Positions 24,171-35,240 of a stretch of DNA of 64,000 nucleotides are shown one piece after another (position 1 is the first letter of the stretch; the number at the start of each line of letters is the position of its first letter). Below the pieces are notes generated by a model. The model was not told the origin of the DNA. It saw only the letters and a program-made list of their open reading frames with translations, and searched no databases. The position numbers and the translations under genes were made by a program. Origin of the DNA: Arachis hypogaea (taxonomy: Eukaryota > Streptophyta > Magnoliopsida > Fabales > Fabaceae). Where the stretch lies: NCBI RefSeq assembly GCF_003086295.3, contig NC_092052.1, forward strand, positions 27,193,427-27,257,426. The letters run 5' to 3'.

Positions 24171-24908
24171 TAGGGGTGCACATGGGCCGGGTGAAGCCAG
24201 GTTTGATGTGACCCAGACCCGACCCGAAATATACACCGGGTCTATTTATTAGACCCGAACCTGACCCTAGACCCGATGAAATCAATACACTTTCGAGCCA
24301 CAATTATACCGGGTGAAAACCGGGTGAAAACCGGGCCGTTAACATTACATTACGTTGATACCTTCTTGTAAGCTAGCATGTAAAAATATCCAAATTTTCA
24401 AGACTCCAACCATTATTTAACATGGTAAAATTCACTTAGAAAAATATAATAAGAACCAACCCTTCTTTAAAATTAAAGCATAACCACAATCAATACTAAA
24501 GCAAAACCACAATCAATACTAATATTGTCTAATAATACCAAATATTTAAATAATACAAATAACACAATATTATGCATTAGTCTAAAGTCTTATGCATTCT
24601 AAACATAAAACATTAACTTATAGTCTTATAATGACTAATAAAACAAAATATTAAGGTTTACAATACTTAAATTCCACATAAGAATAGTCATGATCCATCA
24701 CTAATAACACAAAATATTAATTGTGTATGATGACCGGGCCGACTTCGGGTGACCCGAGCTGTGGCCCGGACCCGACCCGAAATAATGACCGGGTCTATTT
24801 TTGAGACCCTTACCCGGCCCTAAACCCGATGAAATCACACCAAATTAGCCCCTAAAGTGTTCGGGACCGGGCCGGACCTTCGGGCCGGGCCGGGTCTGTG
24901 CACCCCTA
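24171..24908. mobile_element. hAT-type MITE (738 bp) with GGGTCGGGT-rich ends
   Basis: The termini are a perfect 12-bp inverted repeat, TAGGGGTGCACA. Flanks are ATATAATC (24163-24170) and CTATAATC (24909-24916), an 8-bp TSD with one mismatch, as expected for hAT elements. Both subterminal regions are packed with GACCCG/CGGGTC strings in opposite orientation. The middle is AT-rich with no transposase, so it is non-autonomous. It interrupts the gypsy polyprotein between the gag Cys/His block and the protease. Confidence 0.92.
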
Positions 24909-24916
24909 CTATAATC

Positions 24917-26435
24917 GTAAATATCATTACCGAAAAAGACGCTCTGAAAAAGTCAAAATCGGCACTAAAAAGGGACCTCAAGATCCTGGCTGTTAGAAAC
25001 CAAGCTCCAACCTCCATGGTCATAGAGAAGATCACGTTCTCCCCTGAAGACTGCCAACACGGCACCTCAGCAGAGCACGCCCCGTTTGTCATTTCTGCCA
25101 AAGTCGGGATAGGGCTCGTAAAAAGGATACTAGTCGAGACTCCAATGTCCTCTTCAGAGGGACCTTTGATAAACTCGGACTCCGGAACGAAAACCTGCAA
25201 ACCCACCGCAAAGGGGTAACTGGGCTCTAGGATAACTTTGTTAAACCGGACGGTTCCATCGTGCTTCCACTCACCATCGGAACCGGAAGCCAAAGGAAGA
25301 CAATCCTCTCAGAGTTCGTAGTCCTCAAGGACTCCACCGCCTACAACATCATCCTCGGGACAAAAACTATCAATGACCTATCCGCCGTCATCTTTACCAA
25401 ATTCCTACTCATGAAGTTCCAAGCCGACGATGGCACCATCGGAACAATCCACAGAGATTGGGAAATCGCAGTAGAATGCGACAACAAAATCTTAGCCCTC
25501 TGCAAAAGGTCCCGAGACGTGGCGGGCATCTTCCTCGTCGACGTCGATGCCCGCCAGGACTGCCAACCCCGACCGGAACCAGAAGGGGACATGGAAAAAC
25601 TACAGATAAGACAAACCAAGGAGGAATACACGTTCATCAACAGGAACCTACCATATGACCTAAAAGAAGATTTAATGGACCTCCTAAAACGAAACAAGGA
25701 ATTTTTCGCATTCACCCGGCTGACATACCAGGCATAGACCCTAACTTGATGTGCCACCGCTTAGGCGTGGACCCAAAGGCGAAGCCCGTGACCCGAATAA
25801 GAAGGAAAATATCCCCCAACCGAGTAGCGGAGGTCAGGAAACAAGTCAAGGCCCTTCTTAAAGTAGGGTTCATACGAGAGCTACCTTACACAACCTGGCT
25901 TGCCAACGTCGTGTTAGTCAAGAAGGCAAACGAAAAGTGGTGAATGTGCGTCAACTACATGGACTTGAATAAATGCGGAGGCCACCTACCAGAGGCTCGT
26001 CACCAAGATATTCCAGGACTTGGCTAGGACTAAATTAGAAGTTTATATCAATAATATGCTGGCCAAAACTCAGTCGGACGAGCAACTCATCAGCGATGTT
26101 GAGCTAGTAATGAATACCCTAAGAATATACCTAATGTGCCTTAACCTGACAAAGTGTTCATTTGGAATGGAATCCGGGAAATTCCTGGGATTTATGATCA
26201 CCTAGCGCGAGGTCGAAGCAAATCCTGAAAAATGCAGAGCAATCCTTGAGATGAACAGCCCAGGAAACCTCAAGGATATCCAAAAATTGACTAGCTGACT
26301 AGCCGCCTTTTCCCGGTTCCTCGGTGCATCGGCCCAAAGGGCCATCCCCTTCTTCAAACTCATGAAAAAGGGCATCACCTTCAAGTGGGGGACAGAGTGC
26401 GAAGAAGCCTTTTAGCACTTCAAAAAGGTACTAGC
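24917..26435 (+). pseudogene. Gypsy pol remnant, 5' part: protease and partial reverse transcriptase
   Basis: The protease region begins near 25080 (HAPFVISAKVGIGLVKRIL). The aspartyl DTG active site expected next is absent: about 10 nt are missing at 25138-25140 and the frame shifts there. The flap region (STAYNIILGTKTINDLSA) is readable at 25336-25390. RT opens with RKQVKALLKVGFIRELPY and NVVLVKKANEKW (25830-25940), then a stop. The central RT palm is deleted between about 25975 and 25985, the sequence jumping to a TYQRL-like block. The catalytic YxDD reads YINN at 26044-26055. RNase H-linker sequence (FKKVLAE) continues to the next insertion at 26441. Confidence 0.85.
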
Positions 26436-26440
26436 GGAAC

Positions 26441-27902
26441 TTATGCATGAGCATCTTTCCTATCTTTTCCTAGTGAATTTGCATTTAATTTGTTAAGTTT
26501 AATCAAGAATTAATGATCTTTTAGCCACTATGGATGCTACTTTGAGTCTTGTGCAATTCTGTTTATTTTAGGTAGCATTCGGCTGGATTTGATGGAGTTT
26601 CTGCAGCGCAAGAATTAAAGGAGATGACAGCGAGGAACGACGCGTGCGCGTACTTGACGCGTGAAAAGCGAAGTTGCACAGCAATGCGTGCGCGTACTTG
26701 ACGCATACGCGTGACACGCAAAGAAGACCATCGACGCGTACGCATGACTGACGCATACGCGTGCCATGCGCCACGTGCAGAAAATGCAGAAAATGCTGGG
26801 GGCGATTTCTGGGCTGTTTTTGACCCAGTTTTCAGCCCAGAAAACACAGTTTAGAGGCTGCAAAATGGAGGAATCATGCGAACACTTCTAGTTATTTCCC
26901 AAGTCAGGCGTGGGTCTTACGAAGCAAGTGGTCCCCATCCATCAATTGAAGACCTGCTGATTGTTACAATTAATTCTGATTTGAACTTTAATTTTTAAAT
27001 AGAAAAAGATATTATTTTAGTTTTAGAAATTAGATTTTAAATTTATTAGGATTAGATATAAAAGGGAAAAGAAACTTCCTTTTTAGGGATCCCAACATTA
27101 GTTAACTTTTCATTCCATCTCAACCCAATTTACAATCCTAGTTTTTTACTCTGAACCATGAGCAACTAAACATCCATTGTTAAGGTTAGGAGCTCTGTTT
27201 ATTGTATGGATTGATACTATTATTTTTCTATTTTAATTCATGTATTGATTTCTATTTCAAGAGTTGTTTTTGTTCTTTATCTTATGAATTTGGGTGGAAC
27301 GGAAGTATGACCCTCTTTCTAATTGAGTTCTTGTATAACTTGGAAAAGCTTGAACAACAGCTTGAAAATAATTTCTCTTAAATTCTAATTATCTGGACTT
27401 AACGGGATACGTGACATATAATCCTTTTATATTTGGGTAATTAGGATTTCTGTTGCATATAAACTAGAATTGAACTTCACCCTCTAATTGGAATTAATTG
27501 ACCAAGGAATTGGCAGTTGATGAGAATTAGAGGAGACTAGAAAGGTCTAAGGAATTAGAGTCTAGTCACATATAGTTTGCCATGAATTAAATCTTGCATG
27601 ATTAAGATAGTTAGTAAGAAAAGTCAATCCGGAAAATAGACATCTCTAAAGCCTTAACTGTTTCTCTATACATATTTCACAACCTGTTTACTACTTGCTT
27701 TATTAAATTTCTGAATTATTATTAAATTCTCTTGAACATCAAAACACTCTTTTCTGTTTTCCTAACTAAGTAAATTAGTCAACCGTTGTTGCTTAGTCCA
27801 TCAATCCTCGTGGGATCGACCCTCAGCTCACTCACCTGAGGTATTACTTGGTACGACCCGGTGCACTTGTCGGTTAGTTTGTGAGTTATAAATTCTGCAC
27901 CA
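26441..27902 (+). repeat. 5' LTR of the Athila-like element
   Basis: Near-identical to 31013-32530 apart from scattered substitutions and one indel. It contains a CpG-rich tract at 26638-26770 built from ACGCGT and TGCGCG strings. Its 3' end GCACCA abuts the PBS region. Confidence 0.92.
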
Positions 27903-28217
27903 AGTTTTTGGCGCCGTTGCCGGGGATTGATAGTGATTAACAACTAACAGTTGTTTGATTGCTTAGATTAGGCGTTTTAATTTTAATTTTATTTAATCTT
28001 TGCTTTAGTATTTTCGTAAAAAAATTTATATTTTGTTTTATTTTATTTAAATTTTTCCTTTCTCTTAATTTCTGAAATTAAGTTTGGTGTCCCTTTAGTT
28101 GTTTTACTCTTCCTAGTTATTTTAATTATTGAGTTTAAATTTCCTCCTGTTTACCACATGGTGCGTTTAATTCTATTTGGTGTTTTGTGCTAAGAAAAAA
28201 TAATAGAGAGAGATCAC

Positions 28218-29276
28218 ATGTGTTACTACTCACACCCAAGTAGTGATTCATATTATGGTGGATGGAGGAACTATCCAAATTTTGGTTGGCAAAGTCAAAA
28301 CCAGAGAAACTTCAGTGCTCCATGTTCCAACTATCAAGAACCACCATCTCCATATTCATACCAAGAACCACCACCTCTCTATCCATATCAAGAACCATCA
28401 TCTTTCTATCCATATCAAGAGCCACCATCTAACTATTCATACTAAGAACCATCCTCTTTTTACACTTATCAAGAACCATCATCTCCTTCTTATTCATATC
28501 AAGAGCCACCATCTTCTTATTCATATCAAGCACCATCAGATCTTGAGCTTCTCATGAAAGAATTCTTACATGATATAAAGATGAATGTCAAAAATGTAGA
28601 GAAATATGTGCAAGTGATTATCAAGTCCCAGGAAGAGGAACAAGCAATTTCCTTCCCAAGAGATATAATGCAAGATTCTATAGAAGAAAGTGAGAAAATC
28701 AATCAAGGAAGTTCATACTCCAATGAATTAGAGAACTTTCCACCCTCACACATGGAAGAAGAGGAAGATGCAAAAACAAAGGAGGAAAATGCACAAACAA
28801 AGGAGGTTGTAAGGGATGAAAACAATTATGGGAATTTACACTCCAATGAAGCAGAGAGTGGCATAGAGGGTGAATTTATTGAACCACCAATTCAAGAAGT
28901 TCTTGATGAAGGGTACACTCTAACCATCACACAACACCCAAAGTTTGAAATCAATGAAGTGAAGGCAACCAAGGAAAGCATTAAAAAGGAGATTGTGACC
29001 AAGAAACAGAAGAAAATATCCATGAAAAAGAGAAGGTCAGAAAAAAATAATCCAACCTCTACACCAACAAGCAAGGTGAATCAAGCTAATCACAATAGAA
29101 GAAAGCTTGTTAGGAGGAATTTATATCAGGGGCCACTAATTTTCACCTTTCCCCCCTTGGAGACATTTCTTTTAACCAATTGGAAGAAGAGGAAGAAAAT
29201 TCAACAATTGGGTGTCAAGCTAGTGACATTAAAGAAGCGCTTGTCAGGAGGCATCCCGATAATTTCGTATCCTTAG
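28218..29276 (+). pseudogene. Gag-like ORF with YQEPP repeats inside the Athila-like element
   Basis: A single frame runs from ATG 28218 to a stop at 29276, broken once by TAA at 28443-28445. The N-terminal third has about eight repeats of the pattern YQEPPSxYxY (28335-28540), a coding minisatellite of 24-30 bp units. After LELLMKEFLHDIKMNVKN comes a long acidic, then basic, segment ending with RRKLVRRNLYQG and FLLTNWKKRKK. This resembles the C-terminal part of Athila-type Gag, but it lacks a capsid core and zinc knuckle, so its role is unknown. Only the single stop prevents full-length translation. Confidence 0.7.
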
Positions 29277-29394
29277 TTATTTTTCGTAGTAGTAGTTTTC
29301 TTACTTATTTGATTTTTATTGAGTTTTTACTGTTTCTCTGATCATGCAGCTATTTTATAACAGGAACCGAACACTTCAGGCAAAAAAAAAGGGG

Positions 29395-29700
29395 ACACGA
29401 CGCGCAAGCGTCGCTGATGCGTAGGCGTCATATGTGTGTGCGTGAAAAATAAAATTGAACAGAGAGTTGTGCAGGAGTGGTGCTGGTGGCGTTCCTAGCA
29501 CACAAGCGAGTCCACGCGTACGCGTCACCCACGCGTACGCATGACCCTGCAAATCGGTGTAAATCGGTGTATGGCCAGAGAGTTATGATGGTATGGAGCT
29601 GGAATGGTGCTGGGAGCACAAGACCCATCACGCGTACGCGTCCCTGACGCATGCGCGTCGTTTTCCCACCCTGGCCGTTCACGCGTACGCGTCGCATGCG
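29395..29700. repeat. CpG-rich ACGCGTACGCGT tract in the Athila-like internal region
   Basis: Strings such as CACGCGTACGCGTC and ACGCGTCGCTGATGCG occur repeatedly, separated by ordinary sequence. They resemble the LTR tract at 26638-26770. The minus-strand open frame here (29428-29697) is a by-product of the repeat. Confidence 0.7.
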
Positions 29701-31012
29701 ATGCCCAATTAAACCACCTCAGCGCCTGATTTCAAATCATCCACCCCACTCCTAATTCTCTCTTGTTCTTTTATCCTTTTATTCTTCTTTCATCATACTA
29801 TTTGTTTTTGTTTTCAGTTCTTCTTTGCTTGAGGACAAGCAAACCTTTAAGTTTGGTGTTGTCGCTTCGCTTATGGCTTTTCTAAGGGACCAAAGGGAGG
29901 CGAATCATCTTCACTGAGGAGCATAGCTGGAGGAATGAGATGGCCACCAACATAACTGAGGTGATTGAGTTCTTTTCATTCTATATTCCTTCCCGCTCTT
30001 ACTATGTCATGTTCCGGTTTTCTGCTATTTTGCTTTGTTTATTACATGATCCTTTATTAGTTAGATTCCTAGGTTCTAGTTTAGTTTTCTGTTAATTGCT
30101 TTAATTCTGAAAGATGTCTCATGTATTGCACACTAAGCTTGAAATAAAAAATATAGAAGTGATGTATTGCATGAGAAAGTGAGTTTATATTGAAGAGTAG
30201 TCTTATTTACTTAGATGTGGTGGTATTTTCTATGATTCTGAATGCATGATATGAACAGTACATAGTTGAATTTGAATCAAAGAATGTTGATGTACAAGGA
30301 ATAGGAATTTAGAGAACTATTATGAAGTCTCTGCAATAAGAAAAAGTTTAATCCTTGAAGCAAAAGAAACAGCATTGAAAATAAAAAAAATAAGAAAAAG
30401 AAGAAGAAGAAGAAGCAAGGTCCAAGGCTCTGAGCATCAATGACTAGGGAGGTCAGACATGATTAAAAGCTCAAAGAGTTGTTTCCCTCGTCACATGCTT
30501 GTGGTGTTCTTGTGTCAAGTAATCATTGAGACAAAACTTTTAGAGTCGAGATCAATTGCAATTAACAGAGTATACTAAAGGCTTTGAGCACCACTGTCTG
30601 GGAGTAACTGAAAGGAAAATTAGAACTTAAAGAGAGTCCCCAGTTAAGTGCTTGTGGTGTTTCTGTGTCAAGTGAAGCTTGAGATAAAACATTTAAAGTC
30701 ACGGCTAGGCTCAAGGTGCAGAGCACCAAAAAAAAAAGAATAAAAGAAAAATTGTTGTTCTCAAGGGTTAAATTGAGTTACAAAAGATTAGAGAATTCAT
30801 AATATTATCCGGATTCTAATTCTGAATGACAGTGACATCCTTCCGATTCAAAGGAGAGTGAGATGCCAAAACTATTCAAGATTGCAGTTGTAAACCCCAC
30901 TATAAGAAGAGACCTGAGCTTAATTGAACTCTCATTCTCATGCAAATTCACATCCTAAGCCTATATGAGTTTTGGTTGCTTGAGGACAAGCAACAGTTCA
31001 AGTTTGGTGTTG
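29701..31012. other. Athila-like 3' internal region without coding capacity
   Basis: I find no recognisable protein domain. The motif TTGAGGACAAGCAA...AAGTTTGGTGTTG occurs twice, at about 29828-29870 and 30979-31012. The second copy directly precedes the 3' LTR and so sits where the polypurine-tract region should be. Confidence 0.6.
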
Positions 31013-32530
31013 TGATGCGTGAGCATCTTTCCTATCTTTTCCTAGTGAATTTGCATTTAATTTGTTAAGCTTAATCAATAATTAATTATCTTTTAGCCAC
31101 TATGGATGCTACTTTGAGTCTTGTGCAATTCTGTTTATTTTAGGTAGCATTCGGCTGGATTTGGTGGAGTTTCTGCAGCGCAAGAATTAAAGGAGATGAC
31201 AGCAAGGAACGACGCGTGCGCGTACTTGATGCGTGCGCGTGATTTGGAGCATTCCATGGCGACGCGTGCGCGTGCCTAACGCGTACGCGTGAAAATCGAA
31301 GTTGCACAGTGACGCGTGCGCGTACCTGACGCGTACGCGTGACACACAAAGAAGACCATCGACGCATACGCGTGACTGACACGTATGCGTGACATGCACC
31401 ACGTGCAGAAAACGCAGAAAACGCTAGGGGTGATTTTTTGGCTGTTTTTGAGCCAGTTTTTAGCCCAGAAAACACAGATTAGAGGCTGCAAAATGGAGGA
31501 ATCATGCGAACACTTCTAGTTATTTCCCAAGTCAGGCGTGGGTCCTACGAAGCAAGTGGTCCCCGTCCATCAATTGAAGACCTGCTGATTGTTACAATTA
31601 ATTCTAATTTGAACTTTAATTTTTAAATAAGAAAAGATATTATTTTAGTTTTAGAAATTAGATTTTAAATTTATTAGGATTAGATATAAAAGGGAAAAGA
31701 AACTTCCTTTTTAGGGATCCCAACATTAGTTAACTTTTCATTTCATCTCAACCCAATTTACAATCCTAGTTTTTCACTCTGAACCATGAGCAACTAAACC
31801 TCCATTGTTAAGGTTAGGAGATCTGTCTATTGCATGGATTAATACTATTATTTTTCTATTTTAATTCATGTATTGATTTCTATTTCAAGAGTTATTTTCG
31901 TTCTTTATCTTATGAATTTGGGTGGAACGGAAGTATGATCCTCTTTCTAATTGAGTTCTTGTATAACTTGGAAAAGCTCTTTACTTGAACAACAGCTTGA
32001 AAATAATTTCTCCTAAATTCTAATTATCTGGACTTAACGGGATATGTGACATATAATCCTTTTATATTTGGGTAATTAGGATTTCTGTGGCATATAAACT
32101 AGAATTGAACTTCACCCTCTAATTGGAATTAATTGACCAATGAATTGACAGTTGATGAGAATTAGAGGAGACTAGAAAGGTCTAAGGAATTAGGTCTAGT
32201 CACATATAGTTTGCCATGAATTAAATCTTGCATGATTAAAATAGTGAGTAAGAAAAGTCAATCCGAAAATAGACATCTCTAAAGCCTTAACTATTTCTCC
32301 ATACATATTTCACAACGTGTTTACTGCTTGCTTTATTAAATTTCTGAATTATTGTTAAATGCTCTTGAACATCAAAACACTCTTTTCTGTTTGCCTAACT
32401 AAGTAAATTAATCAACCGTTGTTGCTTAGTCCATCAATCCTCGTGGGATCGACCCTCACTCACCTGAGGTATTACTTGGTACGACCCAGTGCACTTGCCG
32501 GTTAGTTTGTGGGTTATAAATTCCGCACTA
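31013..32530 (+). repeat. 3' LTR of the Athila-like element
   Basis: Starts TGATGCGTGAGC and ends GCACTA, then the TSD GGAAC. The CpG-rich tract spans 31210-31395 and is longer than in the 5' LTR. Confidence 0.92.
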
Positions 32531-32535
32531 GGAAC

Positions 32536-34612
32536 CCCCATCCTCGCCAAACCGGAAGCAGGGGAAACCCTATACCTCTACTTGTCCATAATAGAAGAGG
32601 TAGTAGCTGCAGCACTTGTCCGAGAAGATGAAAATAGGATGCAGAAACCCATTTATTTCATAAACAAAGTACTCCAAAACACGGAGGCACGCTACTCTAG
32701 ACTCGAAAAACTTGCCTTCACACTACTCACGGCCTCACAATGTCTCCGACAATACTCCTAGGCCCATCCCATTACAGTTCGAATGGACCAAGCAGTCAGA
32801 CAAGTGCTACAAAAACCGGACCTGGTAGGAAGGATGCTCGCGTGGTCCGTCGAACTATCCCAATTCCAGATAGACTTCGAATCCTAGAACGCCATCAAAG
32901 TACAAGCCATGGTGGACTTTATCACTGAAATCCAGGAAGCGAGACCATAGAAATATGGAAACTACACGTGGATGGCTCGTCTAACACTAGCTCGGGAAGG
33001 GTCGGGGTCATACTAGAGAATGCGAACAGAATCGTCATCGAACAATCCATTCGATATGAATTCCCGATATCAAACAATCAAGCCGAGTATGAAGCCCTTT
33101 TAGCCGAGCTAACGTTAGCCAAGGAATTTGGGGCGAGAACACTAGAAGTTTGCAGCGACTCCCAGGTAGTCATCTACCAGATCAATGGAGACTACCATAC
33201 ACGAGACCCCCTGCTACAACAATACCTAGCCAAGGTAAAAAAGCTGACGAATGAGTAAGTAACTATTCAACACATTTCCAGGGAACGAAACGCGAGAGCA
33301 GACATACTCTCAAAACTGGCTAGCACCAAGCCAGGCCAAGAGAACCACTCGTTGATCCAAGAAGTCGTCAAAACACCATCCATCTCGGCCACGACCACCA
33401 TTGGCCTCCCGATCTCAAGCCAAAGCTCATGCACATCCCCAATCCTCTAGTAGCTCTTAAATGGAACATTACGCAAATACCCTAAAGAGGCAAAACGGTT
33501 GAAAAGCGAAGCCGCAAACTACACTACAATAGCGGGACAACTCTATAAGCTCAGGTTCTCGCAACCCCTCCTCAAATGCGCAAACCCGGCAATACAGAAT
33601 ACATACTTTGCGAAATCTATGAAGGAGTTGCAGCCACCAAATAGGAGGCAAAACTCTGGCCCAGAAAGTTATCTGAGCATGGTACTTCTGGCCTTCCGTC
33701 ATAAAAGATTTCCTACAATTAGTCAAAAATTGCGACAAAAGCCAAATTCACTCCGACTTCCATTAAGCTGCACCACAGCAGCCTAACATCATAACGGTGG
33801 ATCGACCCTTCAAGACATGGGGCATCGACCTCATCGGCCTTTTTCCCATGGCTCCCAGGCAACTTCGGTACCTCATCGTCACCATCGATTACTACACCAA
33901 GTGGATTGAAGCCGAACCCTTGGCCTCCATCATAGCGGCCCAATGCCAAAAATTCTTCTGGAGACACTTCATAACCCGATTCGGGGTCCTCGAGATTGTA
34001 ATCTCAGATAACGGGACCCAGTTCGTGGATAGACGATTCAAAGAATTCCTAAAAGGACTCTGTATATCTCACCTGTTCAGCTCAGTAGAGCACCCGCAAA
34101 TAAACGGACAGGTTGAATCGGCCAACAAAATAATAGGGAAGGGCCTTAAGAAATGGCTTGACAAAGCCAAAGGACTTTGAGCCAACGAAATCGGCTCGGT
34201 TCTTTGGTCATACCGAACCACCCCCCAAACTTCAACAGGAGAAACCCCGTTCCGACTAACTTACGGCCTGGAAGCCGTCATTCCGATAGAAGTCGGCGAC
34301 CCTAACCCGAGAAGAACCGTTGGAGGTAACAACGAAGAAGCAGAACGAGACTTCACGGACGAGGTCAAAAGCGTAGCCTACCTACGGGAACTAGCCCTAA
34401 AACAAAGAATTAGCCTAAGGTACAACCGCAGCCTAATCCAATGGGACTTTGGTTCCCCTACTCCTGGGGAAGGGAAGCTCACTCCCAAATGGGAAGGTCC
34501 ATATCGAATAAAAGCGGTCATCGGGAAGGGAGCCTACAAACTCGAACGACTCAACGGGGACGAAGTACCGAGAACCTGGAATGCCGCTAACTTGCGGCGA
34601 TACTACGCCTAG
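32536..34612 (+). pseudogene. Gypsy pol remnant, 3' part: RNase H and integrase
   Basis: The frame resumes after the GGAAC TSD with PILAKPEAGETLYLYLS, the RT-linked RNase H. A second, archaeal-type RNase H region follows (LHVDGSSNTSSGRVGVILE near 32960-33020; NNQAEYEALLAEL; EVCSDSQVV). The integrase zinc region near 33490-33780 is scrambled. The integrase core from 33793 retains all three acidic positions: WGIDLIG, VISDNGTQF and HPQINGQVESAN. The C-terminal segment KWEGPYRIKAVIGKGAYKLE runs to TAG at 34610-34612. Stops near 32759, 32947, 33256 and 34178 break it. Confidence 0.88.
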
Positions 34613-35240
34613 GAAATGGCCAGCATGGAGGATCTTGCATCTTAAGATAAATCTCCTTGTTCGTTTATATCTTTTCCTATTTATACTTTTCTTTTCTTAT
34701 TTGCTATCCTTTTCGGGTACTCTTTCCTGCCCACCTCAGAGGGTTTTAATGAGGCCCAATATCTTAATAAAATTCCATTTTTGTCTCTATTTTATTATTT
34801 CAATCCTTTTTCCTCTCTCTTAAACTGCTGCCCTTCCCAAATGGCACGCAACACACGGCTACCACCAGGGACTGATCACTCCTGCAGCCAAACAAACACG
34901 GATGTCCATGAAAAACACAACCAAAGCGACCCAACGAGGGCCCATGATGAACGATCCGCGAGTAAGACCCCAAGTCACAAGATGGCTTAAACAAATGGTC
35001 CAAATGACCCCAAACATCAACGAGTCAAAACAAACGGCTTAAAAAATAAACGTCCTGGACGACCCGATCGTAAAATATAATCAAGGAAACGACTTAAACA
35101 GTAATAGAGCCCCCGCACCCAAGTCATAAACACGGCCGAACGGCCGAAACAACAAAACCATAAACAAAGTCTAAAACACGGCCAAACAGCCAAAATCACA
35201 ACCGCTAAATAAAAGTCAACAAAAAGAATTTACAAGTACT
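34613..35240. other. Gypsy spacer between integrase and antisense gene
   Basis: I see no domain on either strand. A T-rich segment (34650-34830) follows the pol stop, then ordinary GC-richer gypsy sequence. Short frames here show no similarity I recognise. Confidence 0.5.

Larger units (their letters stand above)
26441..32530 (+). mobile_element. Non-autonomous Athila-like LTR retrotransposon nested in gypsy pol
   Basis: LTRs are 26441-27902 and 31013-32530 (1462 and 1518 bp; the second has an extra ~55-bp CpG-rich segment). The TSD is GGAAC (26436-26440 and 32531-32535), and the pol reading of the host element resumes exactly after it. The PBS TGGCGCCGTTGCCGGGGA begins about 6 bp after the 5' LTR and is the tRNA-Asp type used by Athila elements. 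The internal region is only ~3.1 kb, with a gag-like ORF and no protease, RT or integrase. The first LTR begins TTATGC where the second has TGATGC, a point change in the terminal TG. Confidence 0.92.

Noticed and set aside
26563..26863. Overlapping minus-strand open frames across the CpG-rich tracts (also 29428-29697 and 31140-31491)
   Set aside because: They recur in all frames because the repeat lacks stop codons. Products are His/Arg/Cys/Ala strings with no domain.
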